The notes: generated from the letters alone by a model not told the origin. 64,000 nt of DNA from DATBQN01 sp963755825 (GCA_963755825.1 CAVWLA010000001.1:2294001-2358000); one strand, 5' to 3'; positions 26,526 through 35,288 are shown, counted from the first letter of the stretch. Translations and numbers: made by a program.

Positions 26526-27232
26526 CAGCGCCCCCCGCACGGGATCTCGGCCAGCTGCGAGAGGGTGCCGACGCCCCCCTGGTCGCGGACGCGGAAGGTC
26601 ACCTTCTCGCCAGGCTTGCAGCGGACGACCGCCGTCCACGGCCCGAAATCCGGGCCGCCCACCGTCGCGTAGTCCTTGTCGTCGACGCCCCACAGGCCGA
26701 CGAGGTTGAGGGTGCCGCCGCTCGCCTCGGCCGTGCAGGTGCCGGCGCAGCCCTGGCTGGCGTCGTCGGCGCAGTCCCAGGCGCAGTTGAGGATGCGGAC
26801 GCGGAAGGTGCAGTCGATGTCGAGCTTGGTGGGGATCGAGCGGCCGCGCGGCAGGCATTCGACCTCGCGGCCGCCCTCCTTCACCGTCGGGCAGGCGAAG
26901 ACGCGCAGCACCTGCAGGCCGCAGCGCCCGAAGTCGGTCTCGTAGTGGAAGGTGCCGCCGGTGCCCTGCTGCAGCTCGGCGTGATAGCGGTTGCTGTTGA
27001 CGCGCATCTCGAGGTAGACGCCGTCAGCGTTGCCGCTCGCCTTCCAGGTGCCGCTGGCGGTCAGGTTGCCGCCCTTGACGGTGGCTTCCTTGACCTCGAA
27101 GGTGAGGCTCGCGTCGGCGCACTTGCCGATCGGGCCGCGGCCCGGCGGGCTCTCGGAATCGTCGGCGCGGAGGGCTGTCGGCAGCAGCGCCGACAGGAGG
27201 ATCGCAGCGGCAACCAGCGCGAGTCGTCTCAT
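26525..27232 (-). CDS. Secreted cysteine-containing protein, paralogue A
   Basis: A 235-residue exported protein from ATG 27232, with signal peptide MRRLALVAAAILLSALLPTA and cleavage near ALRA. It parallels paralogue B throughout: GTWKASGNADGVYLEMRVNS, FACPTVKEGGREVECLPRG, CAWDCADD and CAGTCTAEASGG, then a C-terminal VTFRVRDQGGVGTLSQLAEI with a Cys close to the end. The tandem copies clearly arose by duplication. I recognise no named family. Conserved cysteines at matching sites imply shared disulfides. The gene probably forms a two-gene operon with B. Confidence 0.72.
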   Translation of the reverse strand: MRRLALVAAAILLSALLPTALRADDSESPPGRGPIGKCADASLTFEVKEATVKGGNLTASGTWKASGNADGVYLEMRVNSNRYHAELQQGTGGTFHYETDFGRCGLQVLRVFACPTVKEGGREVECLPRGRSIPTKLDIDCTFRVRILNCAWDCADDASQGCAGTCTAEASGGTLNLVGLWGVDDKDYATVGGPDFGPWTAVVRCKPGEKVTFRVRDQGGVGTLSQLAEIPCGGR

Positions 27233-27298
27233 GTTGCGGTGGATCTTATGCTTTCGCCAATGTTGGCGGCCAGGGGGCGCCGGCGGAGCGACCACGGG

Positions 27299-27691
27299 CT
27301 AGAGGGTGACCACCCGGTCGGTCTCCTCGATCATCCGCGAGAAGGTCTGCCAGCCGAGCATGGCGTCGACCGCCGCCTGCACGCGGGCGGTGTCGAGATC
27401 GACCAGCCGCGCCGAGGCGCTGCAGGCGTAGACGCGGATCGAGCCGTCGGCGCGCCCGGCGGCGAGCAGCGAGCTGAGCGGCGGCATGGCGAGGGCGTCG
27501 AGGCGCGCCGCGGTCACCGGCGGCGCCGGATCGTGCTCGTCCCAGCGGCCGCCGACCCAGGCGTCGAGGGCGCCGAAGAAGAGGGCGATGTCGACCCGCC
27601 GGCCAGCCGCCGCGGCGGAGGCGGCGAGCGACGAGATCTGGAAGCGCAGGTCCCAGGAGCCCCCATGGGCGAGGATCAGGAGGTCGGCCAC
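27299..27691 (-). CDS. DsrE/DsrF-like family protein
   Basis: A 130-residue protein starting at GTG 27691. The fold pattern is DsrE-like: ADLLILAHGGSWDLRFQISS, then RRVDIALFFGALDAWVG, then RVYACSASARLVDLDTARVQ, where the Cys (YACSAS) lies at the site that carries the sulfur-transfer cysteine in some family members. Proteins of this group act in sulfur relay or as peroxiredoxin-like adaptors. No dsr, tus or rhodanese operon partner is adjacent. The exact role is unknown. Confidence 0.68.
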   Translation of the reverse strand: MADLLILAHGGSWDLRFQISSLAASAAAAGRRVDIALFFGALDAWVGGRWDEHDPAPPVTAARLDALAMPPLSSLLAAGRADGSIRVYACSASARLVDLDTARVQAAVDAMLGWQTFSRMIEETDRVVTL

Positions 27692-27734
27692 GCGCCGGAG
27701 AGTATCAACCTCGGCGCCGGAGACCGCACCGAAA

Positions 27735-27849
27735 GGTGCTGGCTCAGTTCGGCTTCCTGCGGGCGGCCGCCTTCGGCGGCGACCTCGGTGGTGGCCGCCC
27801 TTCACGCCCTTCCAGGCGTCCGTCCTCGGAACCGAGCTGAGCCAGTACC
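27735..27849. repeat. Imperfect inverted repeat with about 22-nt arms
   Basis: The left arm (CTGGCTCAGTTCGG at 27739-27752) pairs with CCGAGCTGAGCCAG at 27832-27845 with one G-T mismatch, and flanking bases extend the match. The enclosed 79 bases are GC-rich with further short palindromes. A related string, AACTGAGCCACTACC, occurs at about 25266. It lies between korB and the DsrE-like gene and could be a dispersed repeat or a bulky terminator structure. Confidence 0.55.
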
Positions 27850-27919
27850 CACGGAAAGGCCTCAAACGAAGAGCACCCGGCGATCGAGGCCGGGCGCTCG
27901 GTGGCGGAGATCGCCGGAA

Positions 27920-28954
27920 TCAGGAGATGTGGTGGTCCGGGTGGACCGTCCACAGCTCGCCCGAGTAGAGGAGATCCTCGAGCTTGCCGGGGCCCTTGGT
28001 CGCCATCGACGCCTCGATCTGCTCGACGACGCGCGACTCGTAGGTGGCGTGCTCGACGCTGCGCAGGACGCCGATTGGCGTCGGGAAGCGCGGCGGCAGG
28101 AGCTGGGCGACGAGGAAGGCGGTCGCCGGGTTCTCCAGCGTCTCGTCCCACACCAGGCAGTCGTCGGGGCCGAGCCCGCTCCCCAGCTCGATGACCTCCA
28201 TCTCGGTGCCGCGCATGCGGATGCCCTTGTCGCGGTTCTTGCCGAAGATCATCGGCTTGCCATGCTCGAGGTAGAGCGTCGCGTCGTCCTTGACGCCCTT
28301 GTCGGTCATGTAGGTGAAGGCGTGATCGTTGAAGATGTTGCAGTTCTGGTAGATCTCGACGAAGGCCGTCCCCTTGTGCTGCGCGGCGCGGCGGAGGGTC
28401 TCCTTGAGGTGCTGCTGGTAGATGTCGACGCTCCGCGCGATGAAGGTGGCGCCCGAGCCGATGGCGAGCGACAGCGGGTTGAAGGGGTAGTCGACGGAGC
28501 CGCCGGGCGTCGACTTGGTCTTCTTGCCGACCTCCGACGTCGGCGAGTACTGCCCCTTGGTGAGGCCGTAGATGCGGTTGTTGAACATGAGGATCTTGAC
28601 GCCGACGTTGCGCCGCAGGGTGTGGATCAGGTGGTTGCCGCCGATCGACATGGCGTCGCCGTCGCCGGTGGCGATCCACACCTCGAGGTCCGGCCGCGCC
28701 ATCTTGAGGCCCGTCGCCACCGCCGGCGCCCGCCCGTGGATCGAGTGGAAGCCGTAGGTGTTCATGTAGTAGGGGAAGCGCGACGAGCAGCCGATGCCGG
28801 AGACGACGACGAACTTCTCGCGCGGGATCCCCAGCTCGGGGAAGACCTGCTGCACCGCCGAGAGGATGGCGTAGTCCCCGCAGCCGGGGCACCAGCGGAC
28901 CTCCTGGTCGGTCTGGAAATCCTTCTTGGTGAGGGTCGGTGCTTCAGTTGACAT
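27920..28954 (-). CDS. korB: 2-oxoacid:ferredoxin oxidoreductase beta subunit
   Basis: A 344-residue subunit that binds thiamine diphosphate. Motifs: VRWCPGCGDYAILSAVQQ at the N-terminus, GIGCSSRFPYYMNTYG, and the TPP-Mg motif TGDGDAMSIGGNHLIH followed by LMFNNRIYGLTKGQYSPTS. With the alpha subunit gene it forms a two-subunit enzyme that oxidatively decarboxylates a 2-oxoacid (2-oxoglutarate most often for this form) to acyl-CoA and reduced ferredoxin, or runs the reverse carboxylation. Its start lies 11 bases inside the alpha gene. The substrate is inferred from the KorAB-type arrangement, not shown directly. Confidence 0.92.
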   Translation of the reverse strand: MSTEAPTLTKKDFQTDQEVRWCPGCGDYAILSAVQQVFPELGIPREKFVVVSGIGCSSRFPYYMNTYGFHSIHGRAPAVATGLKMARPDLEVWIATGDGDAMSIGGNHLIHTLRRNVGVKILMFNNRIYGLTKGQYSPTSEVGKKTKSTPGGSVDYPFNPLSLAIGSGATFIARSVDIYQQHLKETLRRAAQHKGTAFVEIYQNCNIFNDHAFTYMTDKGVKDDATLYLEHGKPMIFGKNRDKGIRMRGTEMEVIELGSGLGPDDCLVWDETLENPATAFLVAQLLPPRFPTPIGVLRSVEHATYESRVVEQIEASMATKGPGKLEDLLYSGELWTVHPDHHIS

Positions 28955-30827
28955 GCCGGGGCTCCAGGATCTCTTGGATCTTGTCGAAGATCTCGTGGCG
29001 GGCGAACGGGCGGCCCTGCACCTTGGAGAGCGTGATGATGTCCTTCAAGTAGCGGGCGCGGACGAGCATGGCGAGCTGGCCCATGTTCATCTCCGGCACC
29101 AGCACGCGCTCGAAGCGGGCGAGGATCTCGCCGAGGTTCCGCGGGAAGGGGTTCAGGTGGCGCAGGTGGGCGCGGCTGACCGAGAGGCCCTCCTTGCGCG
29201 CCAGGTTGACGGCGCCGGTGATCGAGCCCAGGGTCGAGCCCCAGCCGAGCACCAGCAGCTCGCCGCCCTCGAGGTCGCCGTGCACCTCGACCTCGGGGAT
29301 GTCGTCGGCGATGCGCTCCACCTTGTCCTGCCGCAGGTGGACCATGTGCTCGTGGTTCGCGGGCTCGTAGTTGACGTTGCCGGTGACGTCCTCCTTCTCG
29401 AGGCCGCCGATGCGGTGCTCGAGCCCCGGCGTGCCGGGGATCGCCCAGTTGCGGGCGAGCGTCGCGGGGTCGCGGACGTAGGGGTGGAAGCCCTCCGGAT
29501 CGGTGCGGAACTCCTGGCGGAGGTCGGGGAGCTCCTCGACCTTGGGCAGCTTCCAGGGCTCCGAGCCGTTGGCGATGTAGCCGTCGGAGAGGAGGACCAC
29601 CGGCACCATGTGCTTCAAGGCGATGCGGCAGGCCTCGATGGCGGCGTCGAAGCAGTCCTTCGGCGAGGCGGCGGCGACGACGGGGAGCGGCGAGTCGCCG
29701 TTGCGGCCGAACATCACCTGCAGGAGGTCCGACTGCTCGGTCTTCGTCGGCAGGCCGGTCGACGGCCCGCCGCGCTGGATGTCGCAGATGACGACCGGCA
29801 GCTCGACCATGAGCGCCAGGTTCATCGCCTCGGACTTGAGCGCGATGCCCGGGCCGGAGGTGGTGGTGGTGGCGAGGGCGCCGCCGAAGGCGGCGCCGAT
29901 GGCGGCGCACATGGCGGCGATCTCGTCCTCGGCCTGGAAGGTCGTCACCCCGTAGCTCTTGTAGCCGGAGAGCTGGTGGAGGACGTCGGAGGCCGGGGTG
30001 ATCGGATAGGCGCCGAGGAAGAGCGGCAGGCCGCTGCGCCGGCTGGCGGCGACGAGGCCCATGGCGAGCGCCGAGTTGCCGTGGATGTTCCGGTAGACGC
30101 CCGGCTCCATCGCCGCCGGCGGCACCTCGTAGCGCACCTGGAAGAGGCCGGTGATGTCGCAGAAGTTCCAGCCCGCCTTCATCACCTTGATGTTGGCGTC
30201 GGCGAGCTCGGGCTTCTTGGCGAAGGCCTTCTTCAGATAGTCGACGGTCGGCTCGAGCGGCCGCGAGAACAGCCAGTAGACCATCCCCAGGGCGAAGAAG
30301 TTCTTGCAGCGCTCCTGCGACTTGTTGTCGAGGCCGCTCCCCTCGAGAGCGCGGCGGGTCATCGTCCCGAGAGCCACCTGGAAGACGCGGTGCTTGGCGA
30401 GGCTGGCGTCCTCGAGCGGATTCTTCTCGTAGCCGGCGCGGGCGAGGTTCCTGGGGTTGAACTCGTCGGTGTTGACGATGATGACGCCGTTCGCCTTCAG
30501 GTCGCCGAGCTCTTTCTTCAGCGCCGCCGGGTTCATCGCCACCAGCACGTCCGGCGCGTCGCCGGGGGTGTGGATGTCGTAGTCGGCGATGCGCACCTGG
30601 AAGGCCGAGACGCCCGGCAGCGTCCCCTGCGGGGCGCGGATCTCGGCCGGAAAGTCGGGGAGCGTCGAGAGGTCGTTGCCGAAGAGGGCCGAGGTGTTGC
30701 TGAACTGGGTGCCGGTCAACTGGATGCCGTCGCCGGAGTCGCCGGCGAAGCGGATGACGACATCCTCCAGCTTCTGCGGGGCGACGGGCTCGTCGCTGCG
30801 TTCCTTTTCCGCGACCGTCGTGCTCAT
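28944..30827 (-). CDS. korA: 2-oxoacid:ferredoxin oxidoreductase alpha subunit (gamma-alpha fusion)
   Basis: A 627-residue protein. Residues 20-200 are the gamma domain (VIRFAGDSGDGIQLTGTQFS; PDVLVAMNPAALKKEL). From about 230 the alpha pyrimidine-binding domain follows (LGAYPITPASDVLHQLSG; ATTTTSGPGIALKSEAMNLA; VVICDIQRGGPSTGLPTKTE). The transketolase C-like domain ends the protein. No 4Fe-4S ferredoxin domain is fused, as in other KorA proteins. It is the first gene of the korAB operon, and a 373-base divergent gap separates it from the cysteine-rich protein gene. Confidence 0.92.
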   Translation of the reverse strand: MSTTVAEKERSDEPVAPQKLEDVVIRFAGDSGDGIQLTGTQFSNTSALFGNDLSTLPDFPAEIRAPQGTLPGVSAFQVRIADYDIHTPGDAPDVLVAMNPAALKKELGDLKANGVIIVNTDEFNPRNLARAGYEKNPLEDASLAKHRVFQVALGTMTRRALEGSGLDNKSQERCKNFFALGMVYWLFSRPLEPTVDYLKKAFAKKPELADANIKVMKAGWNFCDITGLFQVRYEVPPAAMEPGVYRNIHGNSALAMGLVAASRRSGLPLFLGAYPITPASDVLHQLSGYKSYGVTTFQAEDEIAAMCAAIGAAFGGALATTTTSGPGIALKSEAMNLALMVELPVVICDIQRGGPSTGLPTKTEQSDLLQVMFGRNGDSPLPVVAAASPKDCFDAAIEACRIALKHMVPVVLLSDGYIANGSEPWKLPKVEELPDLRQEFRTDPEGFHPYVRDPATLARNWAIPGTPGLEHRIGGLEKEDVTGNVNYEPANHEHMVHLRQDKVERIADDIPEVEVHGDLEGGELLVLGWGSTLGSITGAVNLARKEGLSVSRAHLRHLNPFPRNLGEILARFERVLVPEMNMGQLAMLVRARYLKDIITLSKVQGRPFARHEIFDKIQEILEPRHVN

Positions 30828-31200
30828 GGGGGCTCCGAACGAAAGACCTAGCCCGGGCGGCTAGATGGGGGACTCGGGGAGGAGAATCGGATGCCCTGGA
30901 TCAGGGCGCCGATTTGCTGCGCGATTGCCTGCGATCATCGACCGAAGAGTGTACCAGAAGAGGCGCGAAAGACCGGCCGCGCGTGCCGCGGCCGCCTGCC
31001 ATGCCCGACAGTTACAACCTCACGCCGGCGGCGCGCCATTCCTCGCCGGCGCTCAGCCGAGCCGCGCGGCCATCCCGGCGCTGTACCGGTCCCGCCACGG
31101 GCAGGCACAGTCTTTTATAGGAAGCGTCCCGCGAGAGCGGCCGTGCCGCGCCAGCGGCTCGCTTCCTGTCTTCCGTCGCGTGACGGACAAGGAGGAAACG
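30828..31200. other. Divergent intergenic region between korA and the cysteine-rich gene cluster
   Basis: This 373-base gap has no convincing gene; the short frames inside have no protein-like composition. It must hold promoters in both directions. AAGGAGGAAACG just before 31201 is a strong ribosome-binding site for the first cysteine-rich gene. A TTTTATA string at about 31112 is the most A/T-rich point and could be part of its promoter. Confidence 0.5.
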
Positions 31201-31506
31201 ATGCGCAGAACCTCGCTCCTCGCCTTCGCCCTGGTCGCCGGCCTCCTCGCCGCCGGTGCCGTCCTGGCCACCTCCGCAGCTCCCCCAGCCGGCGCTCCCG
31301 CCGTCAGCCCGCAGACGGCACCGGCCTGGCTCGCGGCCGCGCCAGCCGGGGCTCAATTCGCCGCCGTCATGAGCTGCGAGCCGCCGACGCGCTTCTTCTG
31401 CGTCAACCAGCAGTGCCACTGCGGCGTGCAGTGCGGCTCCAAGGGCGTCGCCTCCTTCACCTGCAACGAGACCACCCACGTGTCGAGCTGTACGTGCAAC
31501 CCCTGA
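31201..31506 (+). CDS. Small exported cysteine-rich protein 1
   Basis: A 101-residue protein behind a strong AGGAGGAA site. A signal peptide (MRRTSLLAFALVAGLLAAGA) is followed by an Ala/Pro-rich spacer of about 30 residues and a compact Cys-rich domain of about 45 residues with eight cysteines (FFCVNQQCHCGVQCGS; FTCNETTHVSSCTCNP). Two paralogues follow at 31623 and 33070 with the same layout and the C-N-x-T-T-H-x-x-S-C-x-C pattern. I recognise no named family. A role as a small secreted disulfide-rich protein, a modified peptide precursor or a surface protein are all open. Confidence 0.7.
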   Translation: MRRTSLLAFALVAGLLAAGAVLATSAAPPAGAPAVSPQTAPAWLAAAPAGAQFAAVMSCEPPTRFFCVNQQCHCGVQCGSKGVASFTCNETTHVSSCTCNP

Positions 31507-31622
31507 GCACCCCCTTCAACCGCACCTGCAGCTGATCTCAACCCCGCGCCGGCCGTCCCGTCGATCCCCGACGCGGCGGCCGGCGTCACTTCTGAGCCGA
31601 CCGCTCTGAATGGAGAAGCGCC

Positions 31623-31943
31623 ATGAGAAAGATCTCGTCCCTGTGGATTGCCCTCGTCCTCGGCATCGTCGTCGCGGGCGCCGCCCTCGCCACGCCGGCG
31701 AGCGCCCCGACCCCGCTCGCCTCTCCGGCGGCGATCCAGGCGATCGTCGCCCCCGCTCCCGCCGCCAACGGCCTGCCGCCCGGCGCCCAGCCGGCGACCT
31801 TCTTCTGCCAGGCGAACCCCAATTGGTGCGTCACCGCCCAGTGCTACTGCACCGACCAGTGCATTCCGCAGCACGTCCCGGGAATCTTGACCGGCTGTTT
31901 CCCGTCCACCCACACCTACACCTGCACCTGCCAGCTCAACTAG
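31623..31943 (+). CDS. Small exported cysteine-rich protein 2
   Basis: A 106-residue paralogue of the protein at 31201. The signal peptide is MRKISSLWIALVLGIVVAGA with cleavage near ALA. The spacer (PASAPTPLASPAAIQAIVA) is again Ala/Pro-rich. The Cys-rich end reads TFFCQANPNWCVTAQCYC, then TDQCIPQHVPG and HTYTCTCQLN. GAATGGAGAAGCGCC before the ATG gives a weak GGAG site. It lacks the CNETTH segment of its neighbours but keeps an S-T-H-T-Y-T-C-T-C counterpart. Function unknown. Confidence 0.68.
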   Translation: MRKISSLWIALVLGIVVAGAALATPASAPTPLASPAAIQAIVAPAPAANGLPPGAQPATFFCQANPNWCVTAQCYCTDQCIPQHVPGILTGCFPSTHTYTCTCQLN

Positions 31944-32123
31944 GGGTCGGAGCACCGAGGTCCGCGAGGTGCGTCGACGCCGGGCGCGCCTCCGGCCTCC
32001 ACCGCGGATATTCCCTCGCCGGAGCGGAATTCTCTCGCCGCTGGGAGGATTTACAACCTGGAGCCTAGCTTGAGCTGCAAGCGTCCAGGAGTTACAATCA
32101 TCCGCCTCGGAGGCCGTCAACAG

Positions 32124-32948
32124 ATGATGCAGAGCTCGTCGGCTATCCCCGCACGTCGGGGGAACCCAAGTTTCCTGAGCCCCGCAGCTTTCCTCGCTGC
32201 ACTCCTCGTCCTTCTGCCCCACCTCTCCGCCGCCGCGCCGTCGCCCGAGCGCGCCACGGCGACCAGCGGATCGCCCTCCGCGGTGGCGGCGCTCCTCCAT
32301 CAGGACAGCCCGGCCGACAGCCCTTCGCCGCGCGCGCTGCGCATGGCGCTCGACGCCGTCGCCTGCGCCCGCGCGCGCGGCGTCGCCGGCAAGGACGAGC
32401 TGCTCACCCTCATCGACTACTCCCTCCCCTCGACCGCGCCGCGCCTCTGGGTGCTCGACCTGGCGCAAGGCAAGGTGCTCTTCCACGAGCTGGTGGCGCA
32501 CGGCGCGGGGAGCGGCGACAACGTCGCCACCCGCTTCTCGAACCAGGAGAACAGCCGGCAGACGAGCCTGGGCCTCTTCCTCACCCGCGACACCTACGAA
32601 GGCGGCAACGGCTACTCGCTGCGGCTCCAGGGGCTCGACCCCGGGGTGAACGACCTCGCTCTCGAGCGCAACATCGTCATGCACGGCGCCTGGTACGTCA
32701 GCCCGCAGCAGATCCAGCGCTACGGCCGCCTCGGCCGCAGCTGGGGCTGCCCGGCCCTCCCCGTCGAGAGCGCTCACCGCATCATCGACACGATCAAGGG
32801 CGGCAGCTTCGTCTTCGCCTATTCCTCGGCCGATAGCCGTTGGCTCAAGGCCTCGACCGCCGGGCGCTGCCCCGCCAAGCCGAGCGCGCCGGAGTCGCCG
32901 GCCGCCGTGCCGCTGGCGATCACCGCGGCGGCCCTCGCCGGCCGCTGA
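32124..32948 (+). CDS. Exported murein L,D-transpeptidase catalytic-domain protein
   Basis: A 274-residue YkuD-related protein of the 'murein L,D-transpeptidase catalytic domain' group. After a signal segment (AAFLAALLVLLPHLSAAAPS) the domain starts near residue 80. It contains LLTLIDYSLPSTAPRLWVLD, then LFHELVAHGAGSGDNVATRF, IVMHGAWYVSPQQIQRYG, and the catalytic SWGCPALPVESAHRII with Ser-x-Gly-Cys intact. The family's Arg after Cys is replaced by Pro-Ala. Such enzymes cross-link or edit peptidoglycan. ATG 32124 is chosen because the longer frame upstream has no signal-like sequence. It lies inside the cysteine-rich gene cluster. Confidence 0.8.
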   Translation: MMQSSSAIPARRGNPSFLSPAAFLAALLVLLPHLSAAAPSPERATATSGSPSAVAALLHQDSPADSPSPRALRMALDAVACARARGVAGKDELLTLIDYSLPSTAPRLWVLDLAQGKVLFHELVAHGAGSGDNVATRFSNQENSRQTSLGLFLTRDTYEGGNGYSLRLQGLDPGVNDLALERNIVMHGAWYVSPQQIQRYGRLGRSWGCPALPVESAHRIIDTIKGGSFVFAYSSADSRWLKASTAGRCPAKPSAPESPAAVPLAITAAALAGR

Positions 32949-33069
32949 CCGGCGTCTCGCCACCTCTCCCTCACAGCACAGCGCTCGATGGGTGCGCTGC
33001 GGACCGCGGACGAGTGAGCCGCGTCCGCGCCCCGCGCCCATCAGCCCGCTGTGAACCCGGGAGACCGCG

Positions 33070-33438
33070 ATGCGCCACACCACGATCCTCGCCCTGACCC
33101 TCCTCGCCGGCCTGCTCGTCGCCGGCACCGCCCTCGCCAGCCCCGCACCCGCCGCTCCGGCGGCGGCTCAGGCCCTCCCGGCTCCGGCTCAGGCCCTTCC
33201 GGCCTGGCTGGCGGACGCTCCCGCGGCGCCGGCGGCGCCCGCGGTCGGCATCCCGCAGCCGAAGCTGCTGTCGATCGCCTGCGTGCAGCCGCCGACCACC
33301 TTCTGCGAGAGCGCCGCCTGCCAGTGCAACGAGCCCTCGTCGAGCTGCCCCTGCGGCGGCGTGCTCCTCAACTGCAACGAGACGACGCACCGGCTGAGCT
33401 GCGTCTGCGCGCAGTGCGGAGGCGTTCCGGCGCCCTGA
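33070..33438 (+). CDS. Small exported cysteine-rich protein 3
   Basis: A 122-residue third paralogue. The signal peptide is MRHTTILALTLLAGLLVAGT, followed by a longer Ala/Pro spacer with a duplicated QALPAPAQALPAW. The Cys-rich end has ten cysteines: IACVQPPTTFCESAACQC, SSCPCGGVLLNCNETTHRLS, CVCAQCGG. CNETTHxxSCxC is shared with protein 1. CCGGGAGACC is a plausible ribosome-binding site. The gene lies after the L,D-transpeptidase and converges on an SGNH hydrolase gene. Function unknown. Confidence 0.7.
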   Translation: MRHTTILALTLLAGLLVAGTALASPAPAAPAAAQALPAPAQALPAWLADAPAAPAAPAVGIPQPKLLSIACVQPPTTFCESAACQCNEPSSSCPCGGVLLNCNETTHRLSCVCAQCGGVPAP

Positions 33439-33455
33439 ACGGCTCCGGCGGCCGG

Positions 33456-34811
33456 TCAGAGCAGCGGCTGGATCGCCGCGAAGTAGGCCTCCGCGCCGAG
33501 CGGGTTCGGGTGGCCGAGCGAGGCGCAGCCGGCCTTGAAGCCGGTGAAGGCGTTCATCGCGGGATCGGAGCGGCCGGTGCTCGAGAGGAGGTAGTAATCG
33601 GTGGCGGCGCTCACCCGCTGGGCGCCGACCTCGTCCGTCGCGATCGAGGCGCCGAGCGCCAGCGCGGCGGCGAAGGCGAGCGCCTCGCCCCAGCCGGCAG
33701 GCGCCGCCATGGCGACCTTGGCATGGAGCTCGGCGGGCGCCGCGCCGCCGCCGAAGAGGCGGAGGATCTTCTGGATGATCTCGTCGACCAGCGAGGTGAG
33801 GCTCCAGATGTAGGAGTCGGGGGCGAGAGCGCCGTTGTCGGGGCCGAACTTCGGCGAGGCGAGCGCGAAGCGGTCGCCGAACTCCTGATTGGCGCCATCC
33901 ACCACCTCCTGCAGCCGCGCCGTGCCGTAGCTGTACCAGAGCGCCGACTGCTGCACGATGCGGTTGGCGAAGGCACCCTGGTCGACCGCCGGATGAGCGG
34001 CCCACTGGAGGGCCGCCGCGAGCTCGCGCTGGTTGCTCCCGAGGCCGAAGAGGACCGCCGCTGCGGGAGAGACGCCGGCCGCCTGCAGGGTGCCGAGCGA
34101 GCCGCTGGTGAAGATCGGGTAATAGCCGGTGACGACCACCCGGCTCTGCGGGAAGAGCGCCGCCACCCGCCCCACCTCGAGCCGCATGCGGTCGTACACG
34201 TAGGTGTCGATGAGGGCCTTGAACTGGGCGTCGGTCATCCAATCGAAGGCGTTGGGATCGAAGCCCGCGACCTCGCCCGGCAACGCGGCGGCCGCGGCGA
34301 GGATCTGGTCGACGGCGCCTCCCGGCGCCGCGGCATCGCCCGCCGCGCAGGGGTCCGGCGAGCCGAGATTCCAGGGGACGACGATCTGCAGCGCGCCGAG
34401 ATCGTTGGCGCCGCCGTCGAGGAGGATGAGGTCGGGCTGGCTGCCGCCGGGAGACCAATAGCCGGCGACCTGCTGCCGGAGGTCGGCCTTGAACGCCTGC
34501 CAGCTCGCGGGGTCCCAATCGTTCGACTGCAGGAAGGCCGCGTAGCCGGGCGCCTGCCCGGCGATCGAGGTCTGGCTGGCGATGCTCGGGAAGGAGCGCG
34601 GCAGCTCGCCGAAGAGGGTGTACTGGAACGGCTGCGGCAGCGCCGGCGCTTCGCACACCACGGCGCCCGAGTGAGGCAGCGCCGCCAGCTCCACCTGCTT
34701 GCCCTGCGAGGTCAGATAGTCGGCGGTGAGCTGGGCGAACTTGTGCGCCTGGGCGAGGCCCTGGCCCCACATGACCGAATCGCCGAGGGTCAGGATCTTA
34801 TAGGGCGGCAT
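33456..34811 (-). CDS. SGNH/GDSL-family hydrolase
   Basis: A 451-residue esterase- or lipase-like protein. Block I is ILTLGDSVMWGQGLAQ, with the nucleophile Ser after Gly-Asp close to the N-terminus; block III is LLDGGANDLGALQI; block V is ASLGHPNPLGAEAYFAAI near the C-terminus, supplying Asp/His-equivalent residues (His in G-H-P-N). There is no signal peptide, so it may be cytosolic. A helical insert lies between blocks III and V. ATG 34811 follows a GGAGCGATC-like site. It is transcribed alone. Confidence 0.78.
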   Translation of the reverse strand: MPPYKILTLGDSVMWGQGLAQAHKFAQLTADYLTSQGKQVELAALPHSGAVVCEAPALPQPFQYTLFGELPRSFPSIASQTSIAGQAPGYAAFLQSNDWDPASWQAFKADLRQQVAGYWSPGGSQPDLILLDGGANDLGALQIVVPWNLGSPDPCAAGDAAAPGGAVDQILAAAAALPGEVAGFDPNAFDWMTDAQFKALIDTYVYDRMRLEVGRVAALFPQSRVVVTGYYPIFTSGSLGTLQAAGVSPAAAVLFGLGSNQRELAAALQWAAHPAVDQGAFANRIVQQSALWYSYGTARLQEVVDGANQEFGDRFALASPKFGPDNGALAPDSYIWSLTSLVDEIIQKILRLFGGGAAPAELHAKVAMAAPAGWGEALAFAAALALGASIATDEVGAQRVSAATDYYLLSSTGRSDPAMNAFTGFKAGCASLGHPNPLGAEAYFAAIQPLL

Positions 34812-34910
34812 GATCGCTCCTCCATGTATACCTGCAATTAAGATGCAGATACTTTAACACGCGGGAAGAGTGAGCTGCGGAGTCGCCGGCGACCGTCGGG
34901 AAGGTCGGGG

Positions 34911-35288
34911 CTAGGGGAGAAGCGAAAGACCGCCCGAACGGGCGAAGTGGCGGAAATCGGAGTCGCGGGTGACCAGGGGAACGTCGTGGTCGAGGCAGCT
35001 TTGGGCGATGAGTGTGTCGGCAAGGCGGGCTTTACGCCCTTGGGAGAGCAGCCCGGCCCGCAGGAGACCCGCCCTTTCCCAATAGCCTGTCAGAGGCGTG
35101 AGCATCGGAAGGTCCCGCAACAGATCTGCCACGGAGTCGAGAAGCTTGGGGTCGCTCAGCAGCTCGGTCAGGACGACGGGCGGCAAGACAACCTGACAGT
35201 CAGCGAGAGCGTGGTCGACGAGATCGACGTCGACGCCCTGCTCACCGGAGAGGAACGCGATCCAGGAGCTGCTATCGACGGCGATCAC
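34911..35288 (-). CDS. vapC: PIN-domain toxin (VapC family)
   Basis: A 125-residue PIN-domain ribonuclease. Acidic active-site residues are in place: Asp5 in MIAVDSSSWIAFLSG, Glu in VVLPPVVLTELLSD, and Asp residues in KARLADTLIAQSCLDHD and VTRDSDFRHFA. VapC enzymes cut tRNA or rRNA when freed from their antitoxin. Its start overlaps the antitoxin stop by four bases, which fits coupled expression of a VapBC pair. Confidence 0.9.
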   Translation of the reverse strand: MIAVDSSSWIAFLSGEQGVDVDLVDHALADCQVVLPPVVLTELLSDPKLLDSVADLLRDLPMLTPLTGYWERAGLLRAGLLSQGRKARLADTLIAQSCLDHDVPLVTRDSDFRHFARSGGLSLLP

